Positions 21,371-31,289 of a stretch of DNA of 64,000 bases are shown piece by piece (position 1 is the stretch's first letter; every line of letters starts with the position of its first letter). Origin of the DNA: Limonium bicolor (lineage: Eukaryota > Streptophyta > Magnoliopsida > Caryophyllales > Plumbaginaceae). The stretch is taken from the NCBI GenBank assembly GCA_023374045.1, contig CM041776.1, positions 345,587,636 to 345,651,635 on the forward strand, read 5' to 3'. The position numbers were made by a program, and so were the translations under genes. The notes beneath the pieces are model-generated. The model saw only the letters and a list, made by a program, of their open reading frames with translations, ran no database searches and was not told the DNA's origin.

Positions 21371-22000
21371 ATTTTTAGTATTTTGTCAGAAACTGTGCTA
21401 AAATTGAAGACGCAAAAGATTGAATATGAAGAAAAGATAGGTACACTAGAAGAAAAGTTAAGAAATTTAGAAGGTAATGAATTAGCTAATTCAATTCAAA
21501 CTGTGAAAGTCAACTTTGTGAGTTCTTTGTCAACGAGGGTTGCTACCTTACCACATTGGGCAAAGGTTGAGTTTACATCTATGATTGAACGTAATGAGAG
21601 TCTGAATAAGGAAGTCTGTGCACTTACAGAAGAAGTTCACAGAAAGAATCGAGAGATAGAATTACAGACACCGAAAAATCCAGTGTGGTACACAGGAAAG
21701 GCTAATCTGTGTAACATGTTAACCAAGAACAGTACTGATAAAAGGGGTTTAGGTTTTGATCAGATTCACACATCAAAGGTCAGGCCTCAACTAACACATC
21801 ATAGGAAAGAGTTCTCATGTAGATATTGTCATCGACTTGGTCACTCTATACAACAATGTTATCAACTCACACAGAAAAACTTCAAGTTGTCCAATATTCG
21901 AACTACTTTTTCAACTCAGGTGTTTGCAAATAGGTGTTTTGATTCACATATCACAGGGCCCAAGCTAGTCTGGGTACCCAAAGTTAACCGTATTGTTTGA
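21371..22000 (+). CDS. copia Gag extension with coiled coil and second CCHC knuckle
   Basis: It continues the Gag frame after the TAG. It opens with a heptad-rich region (SETVLKLKTQKIEYEEKIG, LEEKLRNLEG) predicted to be coiled coil. A second knuckle, CRYCHRLGHSIQQC (CX2CX4HX4C), follows near 21820-21860, then GPKLVWVPK. A long Gag with coiled coil and this linker is typical of Sireviruses. The frame ends at TGA (21998-22000), and protease continues in another frame from about 21993. Confidence 0.75.
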   Translation: MFSILSETVLKLKTQKIEYEEKIGTLEEKLRNLEGNELANSIQTVKVNFVSSLSTRVATLPHWAKVEFTSMIERNESLNKEVCALTEEVHRKNREIELQTPKNPVWYTGKANLCNMLTKNSTDKRGLGFDQIHTSKVRPQLTHHRKEFSCRYCHRLGHSIQQCYQLTQKNFKLSNIRTTFSTQVFANRCFDSHITGPKLVWVPKVNRIV

Positions 22001-23675
22001 AACTTTTCAGGAACATTATGAGTCACTTACTGAGAATTGGTGGCTCATGGACAGTGGTTGCTCCAGACACATGAGCGGAGACAGGACAAAATTTAGCTCA
22101 CTCGTGGAGCAGAATGGTGGTAAAGTCAAATTTGGAAACAATGGAAAGGGAAAAATTGTGGCAATAGGAACAGTTGGACGTGATGCTTATATTGATCAAG
22201 TCTGCCTTGTAGAGGGCTTGGAACATGATTTACTCAGTGTTTCCCAAGTTTGTGACAAAGGGCCGACACAAGTTGTATTTGACTCAGAAGGTTTTCAAGT
22301 ACGAAACAAGCTAACTCAGGAGGTTCTTTTGCAAGGAATCAGAAAAGGAAATTTGTATGTTCTTGATGTAAATTCCTCGGTTCATGATGTTTCGTGTCTT
22401 ACCGCTGAAGTGGAGGACGTACAGCTATGGCACCGTCGACTTGGTCACGCACATTATCGTCTCATCAATCGCTTACGGACGAAAGGACTGGTTGTAGGTT
22501 TGCCAGCAAAGACGCTGGATTCTTCAGATGTATGCAAGGATTGCGCCTTGAGTAAGCAGGTCAAGGTCCATCATACTGCAAAAACTACTGTGAGTACTAA
22601 GGGCTGCCTGGAGCTGTTACACATGGATTTGATGGGACCCATGCGTGTCGAAAGTAGATCAGGGAAAAGATACATTCTTGTAGTTGTTGATGACTATTCC
22701 AGATTTACGTGGGTTAGGTTACTTGTTTCTAAAGATCAGACCTTTGACCAGTTCAAGGTTCTTATTACTCAACTGCAACTACAGACAGAACGTTCTGTCA
22801 AATGGATTCGTACAGATCAAGGAACAGAGTTCATTAATCACCATTTTTCTGAGTACTGTACTGAAAAAGGAATTACTCATACATACTCAGCGTCTCGTAC
22901 TCCTCAACAAAATGGGGTGGTGGAGCGCAAAAACAGAACCTTGCAAGAGATGGCTCGCACGATGCTCAGCGGTAGCGGATTGCCTCAGAGTTTTTGGGGA
23001 GAAGCTATCAATACTGCGTGTTACATACTGAACATGGCCTTGATTCGTCCTGTTCTTCTAAAGACCCCATTTGAGTTGTACAAAGGAAGAAAACCATCAA
23101 TCTCACATCTTCGAGTCTTTGGATGCCGTTGTTACATACTAAATCAGAAGAAGACAAACCTTGGTAAATTTGAAACTCGCAGCGAAGAAGGAGTTTTCTT
23201 GGGATATGTCCTGAATAGTAAAGCTTATCGGGTCTTCAACAAGCAGACCTTAATTGTTGAAGAATCAGTTAATGTCAAGTTTGATGAGACTAGTTTTGGT
23301 GGACGAGATACTCAATCCCTACCAGCGTCTTCGTTCATACCTGAAGAGGTTTCTGAGCCTGCACCTGAGTCAGATGATGATTCCGTTATCCCAGTAACAA
23401 CACCGGAAGATGGTACTCAAGGCGGAGAAACACCACTCGTCGATCATATTGAGGTACACCCTCAGAATAGTCCTCCAGCTTCTTCACCAGCCGAGATACG
23501 TGCTCCCACGGCTCGTCAGGCACCAGGTGTTAATATTGATAACATCATTACGAATATTCATGCTGGGGTTCAGACACGGTCTTCTGCACACATAATTTTT
23601 GTGCTCATCATGGTTTTCTGTCACAACTTGAACCAAAGTCAGTTAAGGAAGCGTTGTCGGATCCTGATTGGATAA
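21993..23675 (+). CDS. copia protease and integrase
   Basis: The aspartic protease motif is [11 protein letters not shown], with active-site DSG near 22048-22056. The GAG-pre-integrase zinc module follows: [11 protein letters not shown], then CKDCALSKQ. The integrase core has all three catalytic residues in context: [17 protein letters not shown] and [16 protein letters not shown]. The C-terminal part ([26 protein letters not shown]) and an acidic Pro-rich tail end where the frame is lost near 23590. There is no normal start; the frame probably joins Gag by a frame change near 21990. It processes the polyprotein and integrates the cDNA. Confidence 0.88.
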   Translation: MFETFQEHYESLTENWWLMDSGCSRHMSGDRTKFSSLVEQNGGKVKFGNNGKGKIVAIGTVGRDAYIDQVCLVEGLEHDLLSVSQVCDKGPTQVVFDSEGFQVRNKLTQEVLLQGIRKGNLYVLDVNSSVHDVSCLTAEVEDVQLWHRRLGHAHYRLINRLRTKGLVVGLPAKTLDSSDVCKDCALSKQVKVHHTAKTTVSTKGCLELLHMDLMGPMRVESRSGKRYILVVVDDYSRFTWVRLLVSKDQTFDQFKVLITQLQLQTERSVKWIRTDQGTEFINHHFSEYCTEKGITHTYSASRTPQQNGVVERKNRTLQEMARTMLSGSGLPQSFWGEAINTACYILNMALIRPVLLKTPFELYKGRKPSISHLRVFGCRCYILNQKKTNLGKFETRSEEGVFLGYVLNSKAYRVFNKQTLIVEESVNVKFDETSFGGRDTQSLPASSFIPEEVSEPAPESDDDSVIPVTTPEDGTQGGETPLVDHIEVHPQNSPPASSPAEIRAPTARQAPGVNIDNIITNIHAGVQTRSSAHIIFVLIMVFCHNLNQSQLRKRCRILIG

Positions 23676-25156
23676 ATGCAATGCATGAGGAGCTCAATGA
23701 GTTTACGTGCAATGATGTTTGGGATCTCGTGCCACGACCGGCAAATCATAATATCATCGGAACCAAGTGGGTTTTCCGTAACAAGCTTGACGAGTTTGGT
23801 GTTATATCCAGAAACAAAGCACGGTTGGTTGCCAAGGGGTACAATCAGCAAGAGGGTTTGGATTTTGATGAAACATTTGCACCAGTCGCACGTATCGAAG
23901 CCATCCGTTTACTCATTGCCTTTGCTGCTGCCAATCGTTTTCAGCTATATCAAATGGACGTGAAGTGCGCGTTTTTGAATGGTTATCTTAAAGAAGAGGT
24001 GTATGTTACACAACCACCTGGTTTTGAAAGCTCAGATCCACCTGATGATGTCTATCGCCTTAAGAAAGCTCTGTATGGTCTTAAACAAGCTCCACGAGCT
24101 TGGTATGAAAGGCTTACACAGTTTCTTCTTCAACAAGGGTTTAGTCGGGGCACAGTGGATCGGACTCTATTTCTACGGCGTCATGGTTCTGAGATGTTAC
24201 TCATTCAGATTTATGTTGACGACATTATTTTTGGATCCACCAATTCGGTTTTGGCTAAAGATTTTGAGGTTTTGATGTCCAAAGAGTTTCAAATGAGTAA
24301 CATGGGTGAACTCACATACTTTCTTGGCCTGCAAATTCGGCAAACTCCTGATGGTACACACGTCAGTCAGGCGAAATACACCTCTGAGCTTCTCACCAAA
24401 TATCAATTTCAGGATGCTAAGTCTCTGCCTACTCCAATGTCAACTACACTGCGCCTTGGAGCTGAGTCTACTGCTGAACTTGCTGATGAGAAACTCTACA
24501 GGGGAATGATTGGTTCTTTGCTGTATCTCACAGCGAGTCATCCTGACATCATGCACAGTGTGTGTTTCTGTGCCAGGTTTCAATCCTCTCCCCGTCTTCC
24601 ACATGTGAAGGCCATCATGCGTATCTTTCGCTATCTTTGTGGCACTCCGAAACTTGGTTTATTCTATCCTACAGGGACTTCTACTACTCTGATGGCTTAC
24701 ACTGATGCTGATTTTGGTGGGTCTCTGACTGACCGAAAGAGTACGTCTGGTTCGGCTCAACTTCTGGGTAATAGTCTCATATCGTGGTCGTCTCGTAAAC
24801 AAGTTGCTGTTGCGCTTTCTACCACTGAAGCTGAATATGTCGCTGCTGCCGCATGCTGTGCGCAAACTCTATGGCTTCGTCATCAACTAAATGATTTTGG
24901 AATTTCTTCTTGGTCTGTTCCTATCTACTGTGATAACACAAGCACTATTGAACTTGCAAAGAATCCTGTTCATCACTCTCGCTCCAAGCATATCGAAATC
25001 CGCCATCATTTCTTACGGGATCAAGTAGAAAATGGTACTGTTCAACTATTACATTGTCCTACAAATACACAGCTTGCTCATATCTTTACCAAGCCATTGA
25101 GTCGAGATCAATTTTGCTATCTTCGTTTCGAGCTGGGGATGATCAATGTCCCCTGA
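23590..25156 (+). CDS. copia reverse transcriptase and RNase H
   Basis: The RT begins with [17 protein letters not shown] and VWDLVPRP, then [20 protein letters not shown] and [19 protein letters not shown]. The catalytic YVDD lies in [13 protein letters not shown] (near 24210-24240). RNase H has [24 protein letters not shown] and YCDNTSTI, so three of the usual acidic residues are present. In the C-terminal segment the usual Asp is replaced by His (LAHIFTKPL). The 501 codons from 23654 are open. Frame continuity with integrase is lost near 23590 by about one base. Confidence 0.9.
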
Positions 25157-25502
25157 GGTATGGTTCTGACCTCACTCTTTTCTTTCTTTCTTTAGTTGTT
25201 TCATTAGGGTTATGTTATCAGTTTTTTTAGCTCTAGTAGTCATTTCTAAATTGTGGGTTTGTTACTGGTAGTTTTCACAGTAGTCTGACAGCTTTCTTTT
25301 CTCCTACGTTTTTTTTTCATCCTTTCATTTTCCTTTTTTTTCCTTCGTCTATTAGGGTTCTTATTTATAAACACAAAAAAAAAGAAAAAAAGAACAAGAA
25401 GAATACGAATAGGTTACAATTTTGAATCCCCTCCGGTTTTTCAGTCTTCTTTCCTTGTTTTTTTTCCTCCGCTCTTCCCTCGTCTTCTTTCTTCTTGCGA
25501 AT
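25157..25502 (+). other. 3' non-coding region of the Sirevirus-type element
   Basis: Pyrimidine-rich (ctttctttctttag), then A-rich (25373-25400) sequence between the pol stop and the gap. Sireviruses often have a long region here, sometimes with an env-like frame; none is visible in what is left. Confidence 0.5.
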
Positions 25503-26002
25503 NNNNNNNNNNNNNNNNNNNNNNNNNNNNNNNNNNNNNNNNNNNNNNNNNNNNNNNNNNNNNNNNNNNNNNNNNNNNNNNNNNNNNNNNNNNNNNNNNN
25601 NNNNNNNNNNNNNNNNNNNNNNNNNNNNNNNNNNNNNNNNNNNNNNNNNNNNNNNNNNNNNNNNNNNNNNNNNNNNNNNNNNNNNNNNNNNNNNNNNNNN
25701 NNNNNNNNNNNNNNNNNNNNNNNNNNNNNNNNNNNNNNNNNNNNNNNNNNNNNNNNNNNNNNNNNNNNNNNNNNNNNNNNNNNNNNNNNNNNNNNNNNNN
25801 NNNNNNNNNNNNNNNNNNNNNNNNNNNNNNNNNNNNNNNNNNNNNNNNNNNNNNNNNNNNNNNNNNNNNNNNNNNNNNNNNNNNNNNNNNNNNNNNNNNN
25901 NNNNNNNNNNNNNNNNNNNNNNNNNNNNNNNNNNNNNNNNNNNNNNNNNNNNNNNNNNNNNNNNNNNNNNNNNNNNNNNNNNNNNNNNNNNNNNNNNNNN
26001 NN
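25503..26002. other. Assembly gap of exactly 500 N
   Basis: All bases are N; the round number suggests a placeholder of unknown true size. The 3' LTR of the Sirevirus-type element and the front of the gag remnant that follows should be here. Open frames that run through it are artefacts. Confidence 0.99.
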
Positions 26003-26330
26003 TGAGGATCAAGGTAGAGTCTTGGGTATAAGGACGACTAAGGGAGTATGAGACTTTCTACAAGTCGCTTATCAAGGAACATAATCGATTTGTAAGGCAA
26101 ATGAGAAATAGTTATGATGAGAGTTTAATAATTTCAAGAAGTCAGAGAGATAGAATCTAGCAATGACAGTGGAAAGGTTTAACCAAGTGCTTATTAAACT
26201 GAAGAGAGTTAGGGTAACTCTTTTGAATGAAACTGTTAATGATAGGTTTCTTGAGATCAGTTGACCAAGGATTGGCTTAACTATACCTCACTTCTTGAAA
26301 ATGAAAGTGTTAAGATAATGTCCCAATCCA
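26003..26330 (+). pseudogene. Strongly decayed copia gag remnant
   Basis: From about 26050 one frame reads FLQVAYQGT, stop, SICKANEK, several stops, then TVERFNQVLIKLK and VRVTLLNETVNDRFL. This matches the capsid-like part of the Gag encoded at 20237-21370 (FLKVAYEGT, SIRKAKGK, TLEKFDKIISDMK, VGVTLDNQTINERCL). It is a much older copy of a related element, in the same orientation. Stops are TAA, TAG and TGA. Confidence 0.75.
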
Positions 26331-27475
26331 TTACGTTTCTTATGAAGTTTACTGTACAACTAACAACAAAAAATATGTACATTGAATAAGGAAAAATTGT
26401 ACAATAAATAATTCTACTGAAGATTTTATTTTTATGTATAATATTTGTTATATGAGTAAACAATTTTTGTATGTGTAATGTGCAGTTTTTTTCTACTATA
26501 TGTACATATAATATAGTCATCTTCGGCTATGTGTGGATGTAGCCAACCGTTATTGATAATACAATTATATATAAAAAGAAGAAAATGATTCAAATAATTC
26601 CACAACACAAACAATACGAATACCATTAAAAAATTATTCCTGCTCCACAAAAGAATGTTATCTAGTTTTGATTTCCATATTTGATGGAAGATATCTCATG
26701 TGTTACTCTATTCTTCTAATTTGAGTTTCCTAAAATAACAGTCACCTGACAGCCCTGACAAATTTATTAAATTTAAACAAACAAGTTATAGAAACAAATT
26801 ATGTTGAGAAGTAGGGGGAGTATAATACTACTAGCTAGTTGTCGTCTTAGTACGCAAAGTAGAGAAGTTGCAACTGATTAGGTCTCTGGACTGGCGAGTT
26901 ATGGGTAAATGTGGCAATCAATTAGAGTAGTATTATCCACTGAGAAAACGGCCAAAGAACTAAAGAAGTCGAGCATTGTAATTGGAAAACCGACGGTTAT
27001 AATTAAAGTAGGCAAGTATATTGTATATCTCTATGTGCAAGTAACACCTTTTTCCAAATCCAAATCCCCGCCCATTATCTTTCTTTATCTAGACGATTTT
27101 TGTTTGAGAAGCTTCCTATCTAGAAGTTTTTCCGTTTTCTAAGATAAATCTAGAAGATATTGCATTATGGACTTATTCCATTTTCGACCAATATCGAACT
27201 CAATTATTATTTTCCCACAAAATAAAAGTAGAAATTTTCCCTTTATTAAACTGATAGATCTTTGCGATTTGGCTGACTTTAACCCACAGAACGATATATT
27301 CAACAGTACGAGTTTTTTTTTAAAAAAAAATTAAACTTGAAATCTTGTTTTGTCAATTGAAAATAATATTGTTATTATTGGAATCATGAACCCTCAATAT
27401 AGTCAAAATCTACTTTGAGATTGTTATTTATGACATATTAGAAATTGTGATTCTTATGATTTGGAAAGAGTATAT
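26331..27475. other. Intergenic, nothing recognised
   Basis: AT-rich sequence without a supported gene. The short open frame 26909-27142 has no recognisable features. Confidence 0.5.
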
Positions 27476-27625
27476 AAAATAAAGGGGTTGCTAATCACCG
27501 CAGTATAAAATTACTAATCACCGCAATACAATCTTTTTTAAAACATATTAATGTTGTAAACATGTAGTGACATCGTGTCGAAATTTTTGTTTTTCAAAAA
27601 AATCATTTCATCAGCGTGAACCGTA

Positions 27626-27880
27626 AAAAACATTCTCATTGTATTAGAAGACGTTAAACCCGTTTTTTTATTGTGTTCGAACGTTATAATTGGGACTTGA
27701 CATTGGTAAACGACGTTTTACGTTACGTTTGATTAAATTACAGACATTGTTACAGTTTCAGAAACGTTGTACTGAAAACGTAGTTGAAAATGCCAATTTC
27801 GGGTAAAAAACTCTCTCGTTGTAGTAAAAGCCGTTAAACCCGTTTTTTGTTGCGTTTGGACGTTATAATTGTGATTTTAT
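27626..27880. repeat. Two direct repeats 180 bp apart in the left arm
   Basis: TTAAACCCGTTTTTT followed by a GAACGTTATAATTG-like string occurs near 27653 and again near 27833, each after a related A-rich lead. Subterminal repeats of this kind are common in DNA transposons. Confidence 0.6.
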
Positions 27881-27983
27881 GTTAAGATATTGATGTTTCC
27901 CTGTATTTACTATGAAACGACGTTAATATGTTGAAAACAAGTCAAAACGAGCGTTTTTTGCAAAAATGCTCCAAAATGCGCAC

Positions 27984-28172
27984 GTTATATATAAACGGGA
28001 CGTGTCCCGTATATTCATTTCTCACACACGCATTATCTCTCCTCCAAACTACCTCACTGGAAACCTCTCTTCCTGATCGCAGGAGCCGCCATCGGACCAC
28101 CGTCGGACCACCGCCGGACCGCCGCCGGACCGCCGCCGGACCGCCATCGGACCACCACCGGAAAAAAATTTC
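27984..28172 (+). promoter_or_regulatory. Promoter-like segment with TATA box and GC-rich leader
   Basis: A good TATA box, TTATATATAAAC (27985-27996), is followed by ACGGGACGTGTCCCGT (7-bp inverted arms around GT, containing the ABRE-like ACGTGTC). A CT-rich leader comes next, about 30 bases downstream. Then a tandem (ACC)GCCGCCGG-type repeat (28087-28160) and a splice-donor-like GGTGAGTT (28171-28178). It could start the transcript of the mobile domain gene 3 kb downstream; this is inference. Confidence 0.4.
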
Positions 28173-28344
28173 GGTGAGTTTTTCAAAAAAAAATTTGCAA
28201 GTTATAGATCTTGATGTGGTGAATTCAAATCTGTTGTTAGAATTTAGAAACACACATTAAATTAGCTTAGATCTACAAAATAAAAATCTGAAAAAAAAAA
28301 CCTTGAAACAATGGAGTTTCAGTCACCCTTCCCACCGACACTAC

Positions 28345-28660
28345 TCTACTCGGCTCGCCTCTGTTCCCGACACGACCTCGTGGAGCTCGCCTCAGGTACA
28401 GACACGAGTTCACCAGACTCGCCTCGCCTCCTGAGGCGTCTGGGAGCGTCTCGCCCTTGTTGTCGACACGCGACGGTGCTCCTCGCCTCGCCCACAGAGA
28501 AGACTGCGCTTCGCCCCGCCTGAAGACACGAGACGCTAGAGCTCGCCTTCGCTAGTGACACGAATCGAAGGAAGTCACCCTGGCAGCGGACACAAACCGG
28601 GGAGCTTCACCCTGGCGGTGGACACGAACCGGCGAAACTCGGCCCGCCTATTGGGGTGAC
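28345..28660. repeat. GC-rich degenerate minisatellite, about 33-bp period
   Basis: The heptamer GACACGA, or a close variant, recurs seven times between about 28370 and 28630. It mostly follows gCTCGCCTc or TCACCCTGGC, with spacing near 31-36 bp and two longer units. GC content is far above the flanking AT-rich sequence. The open frames across it on both strands have repetitive composition and no recognised domain. Confidence 0.65.
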
Positions 28661-28724
28661 TCACTTGGTTTTTTTTATATAATAGTAAATGTTTTTAAAA
28701 TGGTTTATAATATATTTATGTTTA

Positions 28725-28967
28725 TGAACTTATATTATTAGTTTGAGTAAGTAAAAATAAGGTTTAAGTACTTAAATGACAAGTTTGTGAAATTTTGGGG
28801 TTAAAGAGTAAAATAAGGGAACTAGGGTGTACTTGTTGTATAAAATGATTCATATTAGCCTAAATATACTTATAAACTTATTTTACAAGTTTTGTGTAAT
28901 TTAAAATAAAGTTTAAGTGACTAAGTAACAAGTGTAGTACATCAAGTGGCAAAAAGGTAATTTTCTT
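28725..28967. repeat. 243-bp direct repeat, copy 1
   Basis: Nearly identical to 29698-29940, 973 bases downstream; about 20 differences by eye. It starts TGAACTTATATTATTA and ends GGTAATTTTCTT. Confidence 0.85.
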
Positions 28968-28984
28968 AGTCATTTTACTAAGGT

Positions 28985-29697
28985 ATAGTTTTGTTCTTTA
29001 AGATTTTCATGCTTAAATCACCATTCCCTCTTAGATCTACCAAAGAACAAACTTCCTTCATGCTTTCCTAGTGTTGGCCGAAATTTTGAAGGAGCAAGAC
29101 CACCATTTTGACACTCTAAGACAATAATCCAAGCTTAAAACCCATCTTTGTGCCTTAAGCTTTTACCTTGGATTATTGGGTGTGTATAGTTATATTTTTT
29201 GAACTTTCTTCTTCCTTGTATTATGGTAGGAAATTGGAGCTTGGAACCCCTTGAAATCGCCAAGAAAAACAAGGGAAACAAGTGTGGAAAATCTATCTCT
29301 GTAAAGGTAAAAACTCTAAACTAAACCTTGAAATTAAAGAGTTGGTTACGCTACAAATTTGTACCAATAATCTAAGTGAAACCCCTCTATAAATAGGGCC
29401 AATGAGCAAGTAAAACTTCAAGCTACAAGCCTCTTGAAAAATCAACTTTTGGACATTTGGAGGTAAATTCCTTAAGTTAGTGGTTAATGTCATTTTAATG
29501 GTGTTTGGGTGTTGTAACAATTAAGGCCGAATCTCTACTGTTTTATTTACTGTATTTTAAGTTTATAATGTGTTTAGAACAAAGTTAAAGCATTAGAATG
29601 AGTTAAAGGGCTTATAGGTACAAAAGGATAAGTAAAAAGGGGCTAAAATGCAATTTTTACAAACTAAAGGGTTAGTTATAATGATATATATATATTA
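28985..29697. other. Spacer between direct repeats, LTR-like in character
   Basis: It holds a TATA-like tctataaatag (29385-29396) and phrases such as gttggccgaaattttgaagg that look like retrotransposon LTR or leader sequence. No coding capacity was recognised. The pair of flanking repeats could be part of an old LTR-type unit. Confidence 0.35.
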
Positions 29698-29940
29698 TGA
29701 ACTTATATTATAAGTTTGAGTAACTTAAAATAAGGTTTAAGTACTTAAATGACAAGTTTGTGAAATTTTGGGGTTAAAGAGTAAAATGAGGGAACTAGGG
29801 TGTACTTGCTGTATAAAATGATTCATAATGACCCAAATATACTTATAAAATTATTTTACAAGGTTTGGGTAATTTAAAATAAAGTTTAAGTGACTAAGTA
29901 ACAAGTGTAGTAAATCGAGTGGCAAAAAGGTAATTTTCTT
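29698..29940. repeat. 243-bp direct repeat, copy 2
   Basis: See copy 1 at 28725-28967. A weaker third relative follows at about 29985-30150 (gttatattataagttttgg, gatgagtttggaaagttttgggg). Confidence 0.85.
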
Positions 29941-30376
29941 AAAGTTTGGGGTATGGTTGGTAAAGGTCCGAAAGTCTACTGTAATTTAGAGATAATATTG
30001 ACCTAAATATGATTATAAGGTTATATTATAAGTTTTGGCTAAGTTAGATAAGAGTTAAGGATTACAATGATGAGTTTGGAAAGTTTTGGGGCTAAATTGT
30101 AATTTCAGGGAAATTTAGGGGTATAAGCTGTAATAGGCCAAAAATTAGGATCATTTAGGTAATTAAATCATCTGGGGGGACTTTGGAAAGATATCTAAGT
30201 GATTGGAAGTAGTTAAGAAGTTTAAGTGTAAGACAATTAGGCTAATATGATAAATTAAGCAAACCTTGGGTGATGAAAGATTACAACACATGGAGGAATT
30301 TAAATTGAGGGACTAGGCTATAATTAAACTAAAAATATAAGATTAGTTTGGTTAGGAAAGAGGGAACTAGGGTTGT

Positions 30377-30539
30377 CAAGAGTTACTATGATGTTTAATT
30401 AATTTAAGAATCTCATCTTTCTTATGAGTTTGTCAACTTTGACCACCTAACTGGTCAACATTGACCAGTAAGGTCAAAGTTGACAAACTCATAAGGAAGA
30501 TGAGATTCTTAAATTAATCAAACATCATAGTAACTCTTG
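30377..30539. repeat. Near-perfect 163-bp hairpin with 68-bp arms
   Basis: The left arm 30377-30444 (starting CAAGAGTTACTATGATG) is the reverse complement of 30472-30539 with only two mismatches. The 27-base loop itself contains ACTGGTCAA-CA-TTGACCAGT. A transcript of either strand would fold into one long stem. It may be a foldback MITE or a source of small RNA. No target duplication was identified. Confidence 0.9.
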
Positions 30540-30540
30540 A

Positions 30541-31286
30541 ATAATAGCAATTCCAACCTTCCTTATAATAACTTACACTTTTCATGTCTAATGTTTTATA
30601 ATATGATTTCTTCATCGTATATGAAGCCCATCTCTTAATACATCAATTATAACTTGAACATATAATTGTAACACTCCATAGGTCCTTATAATTCCAAATG
30701 AACCTTAAGTTTCCTTAGACTTATACTAACAAGATAAGTTAAGTATGAGTTTGGATGTTAATTTGTGTCCTTGGTGTAACCGGAAATGGGAGGAAGTTTT
30801 ATAGGTTGATTTCTTTCTGAAAAACAAAACCACTAATGAGTTTGATTAGGCTTATAATAAGCTGTAGGATCACTTAGTCTAAGTAGATTTAATGAAAAAA
30901 ACAAGACAAACTAAGATGTGTAAAGGTGTACATAAGGATGTAAATACATAAAATTATTCTTTGTTCGTTGTTGTGGCCGATTTGTGTGAGGTTTTATGGT
31001 CTGTTTTTTGTGTTTTCTTAGAGATAATTAAAGTTAATATAGGTTATATAATGTTATTTTATCTGTTGGTTTAAATTAATTTGGTATCACAACTTAGCTA
31101 TAATTAATTGTCATGGAAAGGAAAGGAAATTAACAGTCGTTTGGTTCTCTATTGCTCATGTAAGTGTGTGTTCTGATCAGTTTTTGGGCGTCGATTCATC
31201 ACTTGGTTGGTTAACTTGTTGATTATGATTTTTCTGTTGATTTATTATTACTTACTAATCTTAACTGGGTTGCTTCAACTTGTGTA
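30541..31286. other. Upstream region of the mobile domain gene
   Basis: AT-rich; no gene recognised. A pyrimidine stretch and ttgtgtag at 31279-31286 directly before the ATG could be a splice acceptor of an upstream non-coding exon. Confidence 0.4.
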
Positions 31287-31289
31287 GTG

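Larger units (their letters stand above)
19590..25502 (+). mobile_element. Sirevirus-type Ty1/copia retrotransposon, nearly intact, cut by gap
   Basis: The order is 5' LTR, primer site, long gag with two CCHC knuckles, protease, integrase, reverse transcriptase and RNase H, then an AT- and pyrimidine-rich 3' region that runs into the assembly gap. The coding part has one in-frame stop (21368-21370) and two frame changes (near 21990 and 23590). The extended gag, the GPKLVWVPK linker and [11 protein letters not shown] protease motif are Sirevirus-lineage features. The 3' LTR is not visible and presumably lies in the gap. Confidence 0.88.

Noticed and set aside
25365..26051. Long open frames on both strands across the gap
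   Set aside because: They consist of N bases read as unknown residues.
28311..28561. Ser/Arg/Pro-rich open frames on both strands
   Set aside because: They arise from the GC-rich minisatellite, which lacks stop codons because of composition.
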